From assembly GCA_903919125.1 (NCBI GenBank), contig CAIXGS010000010.1, forward strand, positions 1 through 63,292: a stretch of DNA of 63,292 nt, read 5' to 3'. The number at the start of each line of letters is the position of its first letter. Positions within the stretch are counted from its first letter, which is position 1. The notes under the pieces were generated by a model that did not search any database, was not told the DNA's origin, and saw only the letters and a program-made list of their open reading frames with translations. Both the position numbers and the translations under genes were made by a program. The stretch is from an uncultured Spartobacteria bacterium (GTDB lineage: Bacteria > Verrucomicrobiota > Verrucomicrobiia > Chthoniobacterales > Chthoniobacteraceae). Shown here piece after piece: positions 48,543 to 58,388 of the stretch.

Positions 48543-50210
48543 ATGTCCACTCAAGCATCCACCGCACGCATGGAGAAGATCGTCAGTCTCTGCAAGCGAC
48601 GCGGTTTCATTTTCCAATCCAGCGAAATTTACGGAGGCCTCAATGGGTTTTGGGATTACGGCCCGCTGGGCGCCGAGCTCAAGCGCAACGTGAAGGAACT
48701 CTGGTGGAAAAGCATGACGCGCCTGCGAGACGACATCGTCGGGTTGGAGGCGACGATCATCATGCACCCTAAAGTCTGGCAAGCTTCGGGCCATGTGGAC
48801 ACGTTCAGCGACCCGATGAGCACCTGCCGCGCTTGCAAAAAGCTCGTTCGCTCCGATCAGGTCTGGGACATGCTGGAAACCACGCCGTGGGCGCAAGCCG
48901 TGCGCGAGACGTCCCCCGAGGGCAAACCCAATCCGGAGGCGTTGTTGAAGTGGGCCAAAGGAAAAGGGCTGCGCGCCGTTCCAAACTTCGTTTTCGTAAA
49001 GGACCCCGAGGCATTCCTAGCACGAGTTGCAGCGCACACCGGCGAGTGGGACGCACAGGGCCAGTCGCTCATCCAAATCCTTTGCACAGCAGACGCCGCA
49101 GGCCCGCTTTCCATGCCATGCCCACATTGCGCCGGAGAACTCACCGAACCGCGCCCTTTCAATCTGATGTTCAAGACCTACGTCGGCCCAGCCGCCACGG
49201 AGGAGGACATCGCCTATCTGCGGCCTGAAACCGCGCAGGCCATTTTTGTGCAGTTTAAAAATGTGGTGGATTCCACCCGCGTGAAAGTACCCTTCGGCAT
49301 CTGCCAAATTGGGAAAGCCTTCCGTAACGAAGTCACGCCGCGCAATTTCACATTCCGCTCTCGTGAGTTCGAGCAGATGGAGTTGGAATTTTTCATTAAA
49401 CCCGACGATGTCGTTCAAGCCCAGACCGGCGCTGTAGCCGCCCTCGCCCCCGATGCACCGCATGGCGAACCCCAACCCAATTGGGGCTGGGAATTGTGGC
49501 ATAAATACTGGGTTGAAGAACGCTTCCGCTGGTACGAATCCGTCGGACTAAAACGCTCCTCGCTCGAAGAATACTGGCAGAAACCCGACGAACTCGCCCA
49601 TTACGCCCGCGCTACCGTCGACATTCTTTACAAATTTCCTTTCGGAACGCAGGAACTCGAGGGCATCGCCGCACGCTCGAATTTTGATCTGACCCAACAC
49701 CAGACGCATTCGGGCAAGTCGATGGAGTACTTTGACCAAGAGGCGAATCTGCGCTACGTGCCGCACGTAATCGAACCCTCCGCCGGCGTGGACCGACTCA
49801 TTCTCGCGCTGCTATGCGAGGCCTTCGAAGAAGAGGAAGTCACCGACGAAAAGGGCCAGACAGAAACCCGCACCGTGCTTCGGTTTCATCCGAGGGTTGC
49901 GCCTGTCAAGGTGGGCATTTTTCCTCTGCTCAAAAACAAACCGGACCTTGTCCAAAAAGCGATCGAAGTTCGCGATATGCTGCGCCCGCTCATGAACGTC
50001 TTTTACGATGACGGCGGTGCCATTGGCCGTCGCTACCGCCGACAGGACGAGGCTGGAACGCCGTTCTGTCTCACCATCGACTTCGATACCATCGGCGAAA
50101 ACGGCCCCGAAAAAGAAGGAACTGTCACCTTGCGGCATCGCGATTCCATGACCCAAGAACGCGTGCGCATTGCTGATCTTCCCGCTCTCTTACTTGGCAA
50201 AATCTCGTAG
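48543..50210 (+). CDS. glyQS: Glycyl-tRNA synthetase (alpha2, class II)
   Basis: 555 residues from ATG 48543; the frame is open upstream but lies over the Dabb gene. Charges tRNA-Gly. Class II features: R-R-G-F-I-F-Q-S-S-E-I-Y-G-G and W-D-Y-G-P-L-G (21-42), Y-L-R-P-E-T-A-Q (225-232), motif 2 F-R-N-E-V-T-P-R-N-F-T-F-R-S-R-E (270-285) and motif 3 A-G-V-D-R-L-I-L-A-L-L near 490. C95-x2-C98 and C193-x2-C196 form a likely zinc site around an insertion. This is the homodimeric type, not the glyQ/glyS heterotetramer. Confidence 0.95.
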   Translation: MSTQASTARMEKIVSLCKRRGFIFQSSEIYGGLNGFWDYGPLGAELKRNVKELWWKSMTRLRDDIVGLEATIIMHPKVWQASGHVDTFSDPMSTCRACKKLVRSDQVWDMLETTPWAQAVRETSPEGKPNPEALLKWAKGKGLRAVPNFVFVKDPEAFLARVAAHTGEWDAQGQSLIQILCTADAAGPLSMPCPHCAGELTEPRPFNLMFKTYVGPAATEEDIAYLRPETAQAIFVQFKNVVDSTRVKVPFGICQIGKAFRNEVTPRNFTFRSREFEQMELEFFIKPDDVVQAQTGAVAALAPDAPHGEPQPNWGWELWHKYWVEERFRWYESVGLKRSSLEEYWQKPDELAHYARATVDILYKFPFGTQELEGIAARSNFDLTQHQTHSGKSMEYFDQEANLRYVPHVIEPSAGVDRLILALLCEAFEEEEVTDEKGQTETRTVLRFHPRVAPVKVGIFPLLKNKPDLVQKAIEVRDMLRPLMNVFYDDGGAIGRRYRRQDEAGTPFCLTIDFDTIGENGPEKEGTVTLRHRDSMTQERVRIADLPALLLGKIS

Positions 50211-50241
50211 TCGCGACGCTCTTCGGACTACAGATTCCCCA

Positions 50242-51636
50242 ATGGAAAACGAGTACGACTTCACGGTGATCGGCGGCGGGAGCGCGGGATACGCTGCGGC
50301 GTCCCTCGCGACGGGAGCGGGTTTGCTCGTTGCGGTGGTCGAAGGAGGTCGGGAAGTCGGCGGCCTTTGTATCTTGCGCGGGTGTATGCCCAGCAAGACG
50401 TTGCTTGCCACGGCGAACCGCGCGGCTGCCGTCCGTAGTGCGGCGGAGTTTGGTGTGAAGGCGCGTCTGGACGGCGTCGACGGCACGGCTATGCAGGCTC
50501 GCAAGCGCACGCTCATCGCGGACTTTGCGGGGTACCGGAAAGGACAATTGGAATCAGGACGCTTTACGTTCATACGCGGGTTGGCGCGATTCACCGGCAC
50601 ACACACCGTCGAGATCACGACGGCGGAGGGCTCGCAGATTTTGCGTTCCAAGACGTTCCTCATTGCGACGGGATCCGTTCTGGTTCCGCCACCTGTGCTA
50701 GGACTCGTGGACACCGGTTTTCTCGACAGCGACGCGATGCTTGAAGGCGAACACCTACCCGCGTCAGTCATCGTCCTGGGCGGCGGCGCCATCGCCCTAG
50801 AGGCAGCCACATTCTACGCGGGCGTCGGCAGCCAGGTGACCCTCTTGCAACGCTCCACTCGGGTTTTGAAAGAAGCCGACCCCGATGTTTCCGAAGCAGT
50901 CGCCAACGGACTTCGCCACCACGGAGTACGCGTGGAGACGGGTGTTGAACTTCTCCTTTGTAAAAAAACCAACGATGGCAAAGTCGTTCGCTTCCGACAA
51001 AACGGCGTCGAATCAGAATGCGCCGCCGCAGAAATTATAAGCGCTCTAGGACGCGCTCCCGCGACCCGCGGACTAGCTCTGGAAGCGTGCGGCGTCGCAC
51101 TGAAGGGAGCTCGCGTCGCGGCTCGCCCGACACAACAGACTTCGCAAACACACATCTTTGTGGCAGGCGATGTGTGCGGCCCTCTGGAGGTGGTACATTT
51201 AGCGATCCAACAAGGTGAAATCGCCGCCCGCAACGTCATCCGCCAACTTTCCAACGCAGCAGAATCTCTTGAGGAGATGGACTACCGCTTGAAAATGTTA
51301 GCCGTGTTTTCCGATCCTGGCGTCGCCACAGTGGGGCTCACGGAGGCGGAAGCGCTCGCGCAAAATATTCCAATTTTGTCGGCGTCTTATCCCTTCGCGG
51401 ACCACGGTAAATCCATGGTGGAAGGACACCTTCACGGCTTCGTAAAACTCACCGTCCACGCGGAGAGTCGCGAGATTCTGGGAGGAGCGGTTGTTGGACC
51501 ACACGCTGCAGAACTGATTCACGAAGTCGCGACCGCGATGTATTTCCGCGCCAAGGCATGCGACCTCGCCCGTGTGCCGCACTACCACCCGACGCTGAGC
51601 GAAATTTGGACCTACCCAGCCGAGGAGCTGGCATAA
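50242..51636 (+). CDS. Class I pyridine nucleotide-disulfide oxidoreductase (Lpd/MerA-like)
   Basis: 464 residues from ATG 50242, 31 bp after glyQS. FAD-binding start F-T-V-I-G-G-G-S-A-G-Y-A-A-A. The redox disulfide is G-G-L-C-I-L-R-G-C-M-P-S-K near residues 42-54. A second dinucleotide site reads V-I-V-L-G-G-G-A-I-A-L-E-A-A, and T-H-I-F-V-A-G-D-V-C-G binds FAD. The C-terminal dimer part has H-Y-H-P-T-L-S-E-I-W, supplying the catalytic His. The family includes dihydrolipoamide dehydrogenase, glutathione and mercuric reductases. There is no N-terminal metal-binding domain and no mer, pdh or odh gene nearby, so the substrate is open. Confidence 0.85.
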   Translation: MENEYDFTVIGGGSAGYAAASLATGAGLLVAVVEGGREVGGLCILRGCMPSKTLLATANRAAAVRSAAEFGVKARLDGVDGTAMQARKRTLIADFAGYRKGQLESGRFTFIRGLARFTGTHTVEITTAEGSQILRSKTFLIATGSVLVPPPVLGLVDTGFLDSDAMLEGEHLPASVIVLGGGAIALEAATFYAGVGSQVTLLQRSTRVLKEADPDVSEAVANGLRHHGVRVETGVELLLCKKTNDGKVVRFRQNGVESECAAAEIISALGRAPATRGLALEACGVALKGARVAARPTQQTSQTHIFVAGDVCGPLEVVHLAIQQGEIAARNVIRQLSNAAESLEEMDYRLKMLAVFSDPGVATVGLTEAEALAQNIPILSASYPFADHGKSMVEGHLHGFVKLTVHAESREILGGAVVGPHAAELIHEVATAMYFRAKACDLARVPHYHPTLSEIWTYPAEELA

Positions 51637-51700
51637 AGGACCCGTCCTCGCTCCTCGCCCACTGTTTCGCAAAGCCCCCATTCCAACCAACAACGCGAGG

Positions 51701-54700
51701 TCACGCTCCGGGCACCTCAATCCGTGACGCTCCGGAATGCCCTTTCACGACGCGAATCTGCACTGGAATTGCCTCCGCCATTTCCGCCACGTGGGAGATC
51801 ACCCCAACCTTACGCCCCTGAGCCTGCAAATGCATGAGCGCGTTGGTAGCGATCGTGAGCGTTTCGGGATCCAGACTGCCGAAGCCCTCGTCGATGAACA
51901 ACGACTCGATGCGCAACCGATTGGACGTTAACGAGGCCAGACCCAATGCCAGCGCGAGCGACACCAAGAAGGATTCGCCCCCCGAAAGCGAGTGCACCGA
52001 ACGCTGCTCGTCCGCCATATCACGATCGACGACCAACAAGTTCAACGACTGGGGAATACGCTGCAGCCTGTAACGCGTAGCAAGACGCTCGAGCTGTTCG
52101 TTTGCGTACGCAAGTAAGATGTCCAGCGTACGGCGTTGGGCGATGTTGCGGAACTTCGCGCCGTCGGCCGAACCAATCAACTCGTTGAGCTTGCCCCATG
52201 GTTCGGCGCTCTGTCTGGCCACGCCGATCTGACGCGCAATCTCTCTGGAACCTTCGCGCCGTTGGTCGTCATTGATGAGGGCGGCACGCAAATGCTCAGC
52301 GGCAGTCTTCCGAGCTTCACAGGCGGAATTTAACTCGGGAATCTCCGCGAGCACAACCGCCTCCTCCTCCAAAGTAGGACGCTTTTCGACGTGCCCAGCG
52401 AGGCTAAGCTCGTGAGTTTTTAAGACGCCTTGTGCGCTATTGATAGCCGCCACCAAGGTCGCAAGGGCAGCGCGCTCGTTCGCGAACCATCCCTCATCCA
52501 AAAGAAGCGCCGCGTCCAATTCCGAAAGCTGCAAGACACGCCCCGTCGCTTTCACAAACGCAGCGAGCCAATCCGCCATAGTTTGCGCAGCCGCCGCATG
52601 CGCCTCTTTCGCTCGCCCGAGGAACTCCGCCGCTCCTTCCAAGCCGGTAACAGCAGCGGTCAGCGCCGTTTTCGCAGCATCCGATGCGGTGAGGCTCGTA
52701 TCCCGCTCTTGCCCTGCGTTTCTGAGCAACGTCTGTCTTTCACCCTCCACATCATCTGCCGGCCGACCAGCGAGCAGCAACACGCGTTTCGCATAAATAC
52801 TGTCGTATTCGTCTGACGACTTTTTTTGCTCATCGCCTTTGGCGAGCAATTCCTTTTCCGCAGCCTCTGCGTTTTGTTTCAAGATTTGAAGTGCAGCGTC
52901 TGCCTCACTGATCGAACGTCTCAGCCCCTCCTGTTTAACCGCAAGATCCGAAAGCTTTTCGATAGCCTCACGTACTTGTTCCACAAACGCCTCTGGCTGC
53001 CGCTCAAACTCTCGTTCCGCCGTCTCAACACGACTCCAAAGAAGCGAAAGCGCTTTGTGATTCGCTTCCTGCTCACTCCGCTTTTGTGCGCACTCTTGCT
53101 CCGCCTTGTCGCGCTCCACTTTCGCCAACGCCGCGTCTTTGCTCTGTTCCGAATACGCGGCCTCGCAGTCGCGCAACGCCTTGTCTGCCGCTGTTTGAGC
53201 CTTGCGAGTTTTCTGAACCAGCGTCTCAGCCCCTCGGGAAGCCTCTCCCTGCGCCTCAAGTTGCTCACGCACCTGCGCTAAGTCTCCCAGTCTCAAAACC
53301 ACAGCACTCTTTCGCGCCGCCCCATCCAGTTTCCAAAGCGCGCACGCCTCCTCATGAGCCGGCGTAAACGCACGAGCCTCCTCCAACGCCACAAGCAGCT
53401 TCCCCTTACTTCCCGCCTTGCGCTCTAAATCCTTCGTCGCCGACGCTATGCTACGCTCTAAACCCGATGCCTCCGCTCTCAATGCGCCATGCGCAGCCTC
53501 CTGTGCCTCGGCCTCGCCTCGCAGTGCTTTCACCGCTAAAAACTCCTCCGTGGGAGCATGACTCAAATACGGATGCTCCGTTCCCCCGCAAACCGGACAT
53601 TCACGGCCTGATTCCAGTTTCTCTCGAATCCCAGCTGTCGCCGGATCTACGGCAGCTACCGCCAGTTCGAGAGATTTTTTCGCCTGCGCCAAACGCGCCA
53701 TCGCCTCAGGAAGAAGCTCTTTATGCAGCGAATCCAGCCGAACCTCCTCCTCCGCCTTCGTCGTTCCGAGGTCCTCTATTTCTTTCTGTAATGAGACGGC
53801 CTGCGTCTCACACAGCTCCACTGAATCCACAGCCTGCTTGAGTTCTTGCAATGCCAAGTTCGCTGCGGCGTTGTTCTTCAAGTCCTGCGCGATTTTCCCG
53901 CTGTCATATCTTTTTGCGTCAGCCTCCAACTGGGCAAGTTTCTCAGCGAGTCGCGAAGCCTCAACGGCCCGCGCATCTCGACTCTCAAGCGCCTTTTTTT
54001 CTAAAGCCGCACGCTTGCTCCAAACATCAGCCAACTTCTTAAACTCTGCCTCGCTTAGAACTCTCGCTTTGTTTGCTTTAGCCGCCTGCTGCAAACGCTC
54101 AATCCACATACCACCCTCAGCCACAAACGGCTCCCATATCCCGAGCGCTTGCTTCAATTTCCCCAACGCATCCAATTCCCGCGCTTTCCCGATACGCTCG
54201 TCCGACTTCGCCTGATGCGCATCAACCGCAAGCCGCTTCTTCTCAAACGCAGCAGCATACTGTTCCCGTACTCGCTTTAAATTTTCAGCCAACGGCCTGA
54301 GTTGCGCATCCAGTTCCCGCGCCAATTTCAAATCCGGCTGTTGCGCTTTAATGGCAGCTTCCGTCTGATTAAATTGATTGAGCGCGTTTTGATAAAGTGT
54401 CCCCTTCGCCGTCGCCTCAGTCTGCGCAGCCGCAGCTTTCGCCGAAGCAGTGCCGTGAGCCAGAGCGGCTGCCTCTAACGCGCGTACACAGGAAAGCTCC
54501 GCTCCTCGCAAAGTCCGCGCCTCCCGCACAATGCGCTCTGTTTGCTCGAGCGCCTCCCGACGCGGTTCCGCATCTACATTCGCCTGGGTGCGGAGCTTTA
54601 GTTGCCCCTCTGCCTGCTGAACTTGCGAACAAAGTCCCTTCCAATCCACAAACCATTGCTGCTGCTTCAACCGTACGTCTAACCGCGCAACCGCCTCCTC

Positions 54701-55462
54701 ACTAGCCTTTGTTGCTGCCTTAACATCCGATTCCAAAGTCTCTCTAGCATCCGCCTCCAATGGAATGCTTCCTTTCGACTGACTCTCCAGCGCTTCAATT
54801 TTGGCATTCTCCGCAGTATTCCGATTGTACACCGCAACCGAAATTGCCTCAAAGCGTTCCGTGCCAGTAAGCGCCTGCAGAATCTCTGCGCGCTCTGTGT
54901 CACTGGCCTTTAAGAACGTTGCGAAATCGTTTTGCGCCAGCAACACCGCCCGCGTGAATTGCTCAAAACTCAGTCCCACCTTCTCGGCGATGACCTGCAA
55001 AACTTCCGTACGCCTCCCACCCTGCGCAACTTCCCCAGCACTACCAGGCGCGATATTCCCGCGATAAAGAGCCACCTCTGTATTTTGTAACGCTCCAGTT
55101 GGGCTTCTGCGCGCACGATGGATCGACCAGCGCGCTGTATATGTTTGTCCGTCCACCCCGCAAAAGGCGACTTCAGTAAAGCCTTCACCGGTGCCCCGCC
55201 GCAACAGGTTACCGGGATCTTTTTGTGACACTTCATCGGCTGCTCCATCCGGCAGTCTGACGGCGCCCCTCACCGCACTCAACCGCGGCGTCTTTTCGTA
55301 GAGGGACAGGCACAGGGCGTCGAGCAACGTACTTTTTCCAGAACCCGTCGGCCCGCAAATCGCGAATAGACCGCTACTGGCGAGCGGTTCCCTCGTAAAA
55401 TCCACCGTGTGCAGCCCCGCCAACGAGGCGATATTTTTAAGAGAAATTCGAAGTATTTTCAT
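51701..55462 (-). CDS. sbcC: DNA repair exonuclease subunit SbcC
   Basis: 1,253 residues. Rad50-like SMC ATPase: Walker A ICGPTGSGKSTLLDALC near 35-51; two long coiled-coil arms rich in Ala/Glu/Lys/Arg; a zinc hook C622-P-V-C625 at the tip; ABC signature SLSGGESFLVSLALALGLA near 1158; Walker B S-L-F-I-D-E-G-F-G-S-L-D near 1186. With SbcD it opens DNA hairpins and trims double-strand ends. Its start overlaps the sbcD stop by 4 bp. Length is in the upper part of the family range because of long arms. Confidence 0.95.
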   Translation of the reverse strand: MKILRISLKNIASLAGLHTVDFTREPLASSGLFAICGPTGSGKSTLLDALCLSLYEKTPRLSAVRGAVRLPDGAADEVSQKDPGNLLRRGTGEGFTEVAFCGVDGQTYTARWSIHRARRSPTGALQNTEVALYRGNIAPGSAGEVAQGGRRTEVLQVIAEKVGLSFEQFTRAVLLAQNDFATFLKASDTERAEILQALTGTERFEAISVAVYNRNTAENAKIEALESQSKGSIPLEADARETLESDVKAATKASEEAVARLDVRLKQQQWFVDWKGLCSQVQQAEGQLKLRTQANVDAEPRREALEQTERIVREARTLRGAELSCVRALEAAALAHGTASAKAAAAQTEATAKGTLYQNALNQFNQTEAAIKAQQPDLKLARELDAQLRPLAENLKRVREQYAAAFEKKRLAVDAHQAKSDERIGKARELDALGKLKQALGIWEPFVAEGGMWIERLQQAAKANKARVLSEAEFKKLADVWSKRAALEKKALESRDARAVEASRLAEKLAQLEADAKRYDSGKIAQDLKNNAAANLALQELKQAVDSVELCETQAVSLQKEIEDLGTTKAEEEVRLDSLHKELLPEAMARLAQAKKSLELAVAAVDPATAGIREKLESGRECPVCGGTEHPYLSHAPTEEFLAVKALRGEAEAQEAAHGALRAEASGLERSIASATKDLERKAGSKGKLLVALEEARAFTPAHEEACALWKLDGAARKSAVVLRLGDLAQVREQLEAQGEASRGAETLVQKTRKAQTAADKALRDCEAAYSEQSKDAALAKVERDKAEQECAQKRSEQEANHKALSLLWSRVETAEREFERQPEAFVEQVREAIEKLSDLAVKQEGLRRSISEADAALQILKQNAEAAEKELLAKGDEQKKSSDEYDSIYAKRVLLLAGRPADDVEGERQTLLRNAGQERDTSLTASDAAKTALTAAVTGLEGAAEFLGRAKEAHAAAAQTMADWLAAFVKATGRVLQLSELDAALLLDEGWFANERAALATLVAAINSAQGVLKTHELSLAGHVEKRPTLEEEAVVLAEIPELNSACEARKTAAEHLRAALINDDQRREGSREIARQIGVARQSAEPWGKLNELIGSADGAKFRNIAQRRTLDILLAYANEQLERLATRYRLQRIPQSLNLLVVDRDMADEQRSVHSLSGGESFLVSLALALGLASLTSNRLRIESLFIDEGFGSLDPETLTIATNALMHLQAQGRKVGVISHVAEMAEAIPVQIRVVKGHSGASRIEVPGA

Positions 55463-56709
55463 AAGCCTATTTCCTGCAGAACTTCCTTCAATGCACCCAC
55501 AACCCCCTCCTCGGGCTCACATTGATAACGCTCTTTGTGGGCACCCAACATAATTTCCAAAGGATCCAGACTCCCTAAATCCTCCAAGACAAACGCAGCC
55601 CCGCCGCCGTCCCCGCCGTTTTCACGGGGCACGGGATCTAACCGCAGCGAGGCCAGTCGCACCGCCTTGCCCTCCAACGCCTCCTCAATGCGCCGTCGTC
55701 GAGTCGGGTCAGGCCCGTCGTCCAAAACACGCACCTCCAAAAAGGGGTGCAACTCCGAGGGCAATTCAGGTCGAGCAGGGAGCGCAGCTAGTTGCTTTAG
55801 CAGCTCCGAAAAAACCACAGCGTTTCCTTGCGGCACGCGAACCAACGGCACCACCCGGGGAATAGGGACTCCCGTTACTGAAGCGAGATGTCCCTCTTCC
55901 AGAAGCACCTCCAGAACGCGGTGCTCATACTCTTTTTCTGAAAATGACAGCGGGATCGGACTTCCACTGTAACGCACTCGGCCACCATCTAACTCCTGAG
56001 GTTTATGCAAATGTCCGAGCGCCACGTAAGCGAGTTCCGGAGGAAAAATGTCTGTCGAAAGCGCCTCCGCGCCGCCAATGACGATGCGACGTTCCGAGTC
56101 ACGCGATTCCACGGCGTCCTGCATATGGCAATGTCCGAGGGCCACCAAGGCGCTCCCAGGATACTTAGCGTCCCGCAACTGGGCGGCCTTTACGGTCACC
56201 TGATGGTACAATTCACCAATCCCATCGTGGTAAGGATCTCGGGCGTCGGACATGAGCGGCACATCGGACGATCTCAAAAATGGCAGCGCCAGAGCCAGCG
56301 CGCGCACCTCGCCCGCAGCATTTCGCAACGGCACAATGAATTTCGATAGATCGACTTCACCGCCCTCCGGCCGCGGAACAGTCCCTACCACATAAATATT
56401 CAACCCCTCCAAAAGCTCAGCAGGTGCCTCGAGTCGCGCAGCCGCGTCGTGATTGCCAGCGATCACCACCATCTGCAAAGTCGGCAACGTCGCGCGCGCC
56501 TCGTGCAAGAATTGGTAATATCGCCGCTGCGCGTTCGCCGACGGGTTGTACGAATCAAACACGTCCCCCGAGAGCAGAAGAACGTCGGGTTTTCGCTCCG
56601 CGATGAGTTTCAGCAGCCACGCTAGGAATTGCGCATGCTCATAATCTCTCTCATACAAATGGAAGGTTTGGCCAAGATGCCAGTCCGCAGTGTGGATAAT
56701 TCGAAGCAT
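55459..56709 (-). CDS. sbcD: DNA repair exonuclease subunit SbcD
   Basis: 416 residues from ATG 56709; a TTG at 56715 is the alternative. Mre11-type metallophosphoesterase: T-A-D9-W-H11-L-G, L-L-S-G-D49-V-F-D, A-G-N86-H87-D88, later G-H-C-H-M-Q and G-H-L-H-K-P, all metal-binding motifs. A C-terminal capping domain follows. It lies upstream of sbcC in one transcript. No Shine-Dalgarno is visible. Confidence 0.95.
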   Translation of the reverse strand: MLRIIHTADWHLGQTFHLYERDYEHAQFLAWLLKLIAERKPDVLLLSGDVFDSYNPSANAQRRYYQFLHEARATLPTLQMVVIAGNHDAAARLEAPAELLEGLNIYVVGTVPRPEGGEVDLSKFIVPLRNAAGEVRALALALPFLRSSDVPLMSDARDPYHDGIGELYHQVTVKAAQLRDAKYPGSALVALGHCHMQDAVESRDSERRIVIGGAEALSTDIFPPELAYVALGHLHKPQELDGGRVRYSGSPIPLSFSEKEYEHRVLEVLLEEGHLASVTGVPIPRVVPLVRVPQGNAVVFSELLKQLAALPARPELPSELHPFLEVRVLDDGPDPTRRRRIEEALEGKAVRLASLRLDPVPRENGGDGGGAAFVLEDLGSLDPLEIMLGAHKERYQCEPEEGVVGALKEVLQEIGL

Positions 56710-56940
56710 AAACAAGGGGTGTAAACGTCGGAATGAAATCGGGTGAGAGATTTCAGTATTGCATACTTCAGGACAAAGAAGTGCTCGGCTTGCCGCTTTT
56801 TGTTACAAGCAAATTGCGGCGCGAGGGCGTCCTTCGAAGCGTCTGTAGGTCTGCATGGCTGAGGCCGGCGGGGAGTCGTTGCGCGATCAAGCTTTAAGCT
56901 TTTCCTAAGATGATCCTGCACCTCATCATTGTTCACTTAT

Positions 56941-58335
56941 ATGAAGCCCCCCATCCTGCTCAGTGCTTCGCTGGCCGCCGGAATATGCGCCGGCATCGCA
57001 GCCCGCTGGAGCGAAATTGCGTCGACCCCAAACGCAACGCCACCTCCAGTCAGCGACGTTTCCCCGTCTGGAGTCTCTCTCGAAAAAACGACATCTTCCC
57101 AGCAAGACGCATCCCCGACGGAGGAAGTCCCACTTCTGGGCGCCTCCGAAAACGAGGAGTTTCATTCCCTCACCCCCGAGAAGCAACGGGACGCGCTGCT
57201 CAATCTTAGCACACACATCTCCAAAGGAGGCACTTGCGGCGATCAACTCCTGATGGCCCGGGTAGTCAATCAACTTACTTTCGAACAAACCTCCCTGCTT
57301 TTAGAGTCAATCGCAAAACCCGAAGACGGCAAAACAACTCAACCCACTGCAGCGCGTACTGCTTTGTTGGAAAGGCTCGCCGCCTTGAATCCCGAACGCG
57401 CCCTCGAGTTGGGCAAGAGCTCTCAAGATCCCAAAGCTACCCAAACGGCACTCATGGCTCTGGCACAGAAAAATGGGGCTGAAGCTTTGAAAGCCATGGC
57501 GCAACTTCCAGAAAAATTTCGCGGCAGCGTCATGGGCGAGATGCGCCAAGGGTTCAACGATGGAATCGGCAAAGCCACGGGAACGCTCTCCGAACTCACG
57601 GCCGCACTAAAAGCCAACCCTGAATTATTCGATCCCAAGTCCAATGCGGAAGGCACGGTGCGCCGTCTCGTCGGACAGGTTGCTTCCCAAGCGGCCACAT
57701 CCGATCCAAACGCCGCGATGAGGGACCTGCGCAAAATGGCGTCAGAGTTAGTACCCGCTGGAGAAAACTCCAAAGCAGCCGAAAGCGCCCTCGTCGCAAA
57801 AGTCGCCTCCCAGATGACACGAACCTTGCGCTCGGAAGGCGGTAGCGCCGACTTGGTAGTTTTTAACTCATTAGCCGACAACGAAAAAAACGGCATGATG
57901 GTGTCCCTTGAAGCCGCTGCCCAATTCAGAAGACAAGGTACGGATGCGGCAATCCAATTCGCAGAGAAACAGACCTCAGACCAGTTCTCTAAAGATGCCG
58001 CCACAGGGGTTTGGTGGTCGCTGGCACAGCAGGATCGCTCAGCCGCTTTACAATGGATCGAATCTCTCCCCCAAGGCTCCTTTCGAGATGGAGCCTTAAA
58101 TTCCGTGATGCAAGAATCCATGCTTCGCACTCGTAGTTGGGGCGACGCCGAGCAATCCATCAAAGCCGGAATGGACCTTATTTCCAAAAGATCCCAACTC
58201 GACTATTTCGCGGTCATGGCCCAACAGCGGCGAGGTGATGGAACTTCTTCCAGCGAGTTCATCTCCAGCCTGCCTCTCACCGACGCGGACAAACGGGAAC
58301 TGCGCCGCCGGATGGCTCCCATCCAGATGAAGTGA
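56941..58335 (+). CDS. Exported helical-repeat protein (DPxAA/W/LP repeats), paralogue 1
   Basis: 464 residues from ATG 56941; a TTG at 56929 is possible. N-terminal hydrophobic stretch (residues 4-22) as signal peptide or anchor, then a Pro/Ser-rich linker to about 70. The rest is alpha-helical with irregular repeats of about 35-45 residues that carry N-P-E-R-A-L-E-L, D-P-N-A-A-M-R-D-L and D-R-S-A-A-L-Q-W-I-E-S-L-P-Q-G. I know such repeats from Verrucomicrobiota proteins of unknown function. No enzyme motif seen. A 53-bp gap separates it from its paralogue, so the two are probably cotranscribed. Confidence 0.75.
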   Translation: MKPPILLSASLAAGICAGIAARWSEIASTPNATPPPVSDVSPSGVSLEKTTSSQQDASPTEEVPLLGASENEEFHSLTPEKQRDALLNLSTHISKGGTCGDQLLMARVVNQLTFEQTSLLLESIAKPEDGKTTQPTAARTALLERLAALNPERALELGKSSQDPKATQTALMALAQKNGAEALKAMAQLPEKFRGSVMGEMRQGFNDGIGKATGTLSELTAALKANPELFDPKSNAEGTVRRLVGQVASQAATSDPNAAMRDLRKMASELVPAGENSKAAESALVAKVASQMTRTLRSEGGSADLVVFNSLADNEKNGMMVSLEAAAQFRRQGTDAAIQFAEKQTSDQFSKDAATGVWWSLAQQDRSAALQWIESLPQGSFRDGALNSVMQESMLRTRSWGDAEQSIKAGMDLISKRSQLDYFAVMAQQRRGDGTSSSEFISSLPLTDADKRELRRRMAPIQMK

Positions 58336-58388
58336 GCCGAACAAACCGGCGATCATAAGCGATCTTACCCCCGTCCTCCCCCCTTTCT

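Noticed and set aside
50242-51636. Mercuric reductase (merA) call
   Set aside because: The N-terminal metal-binding domain, the C-terminal Cys pair and any mer genes are missing.
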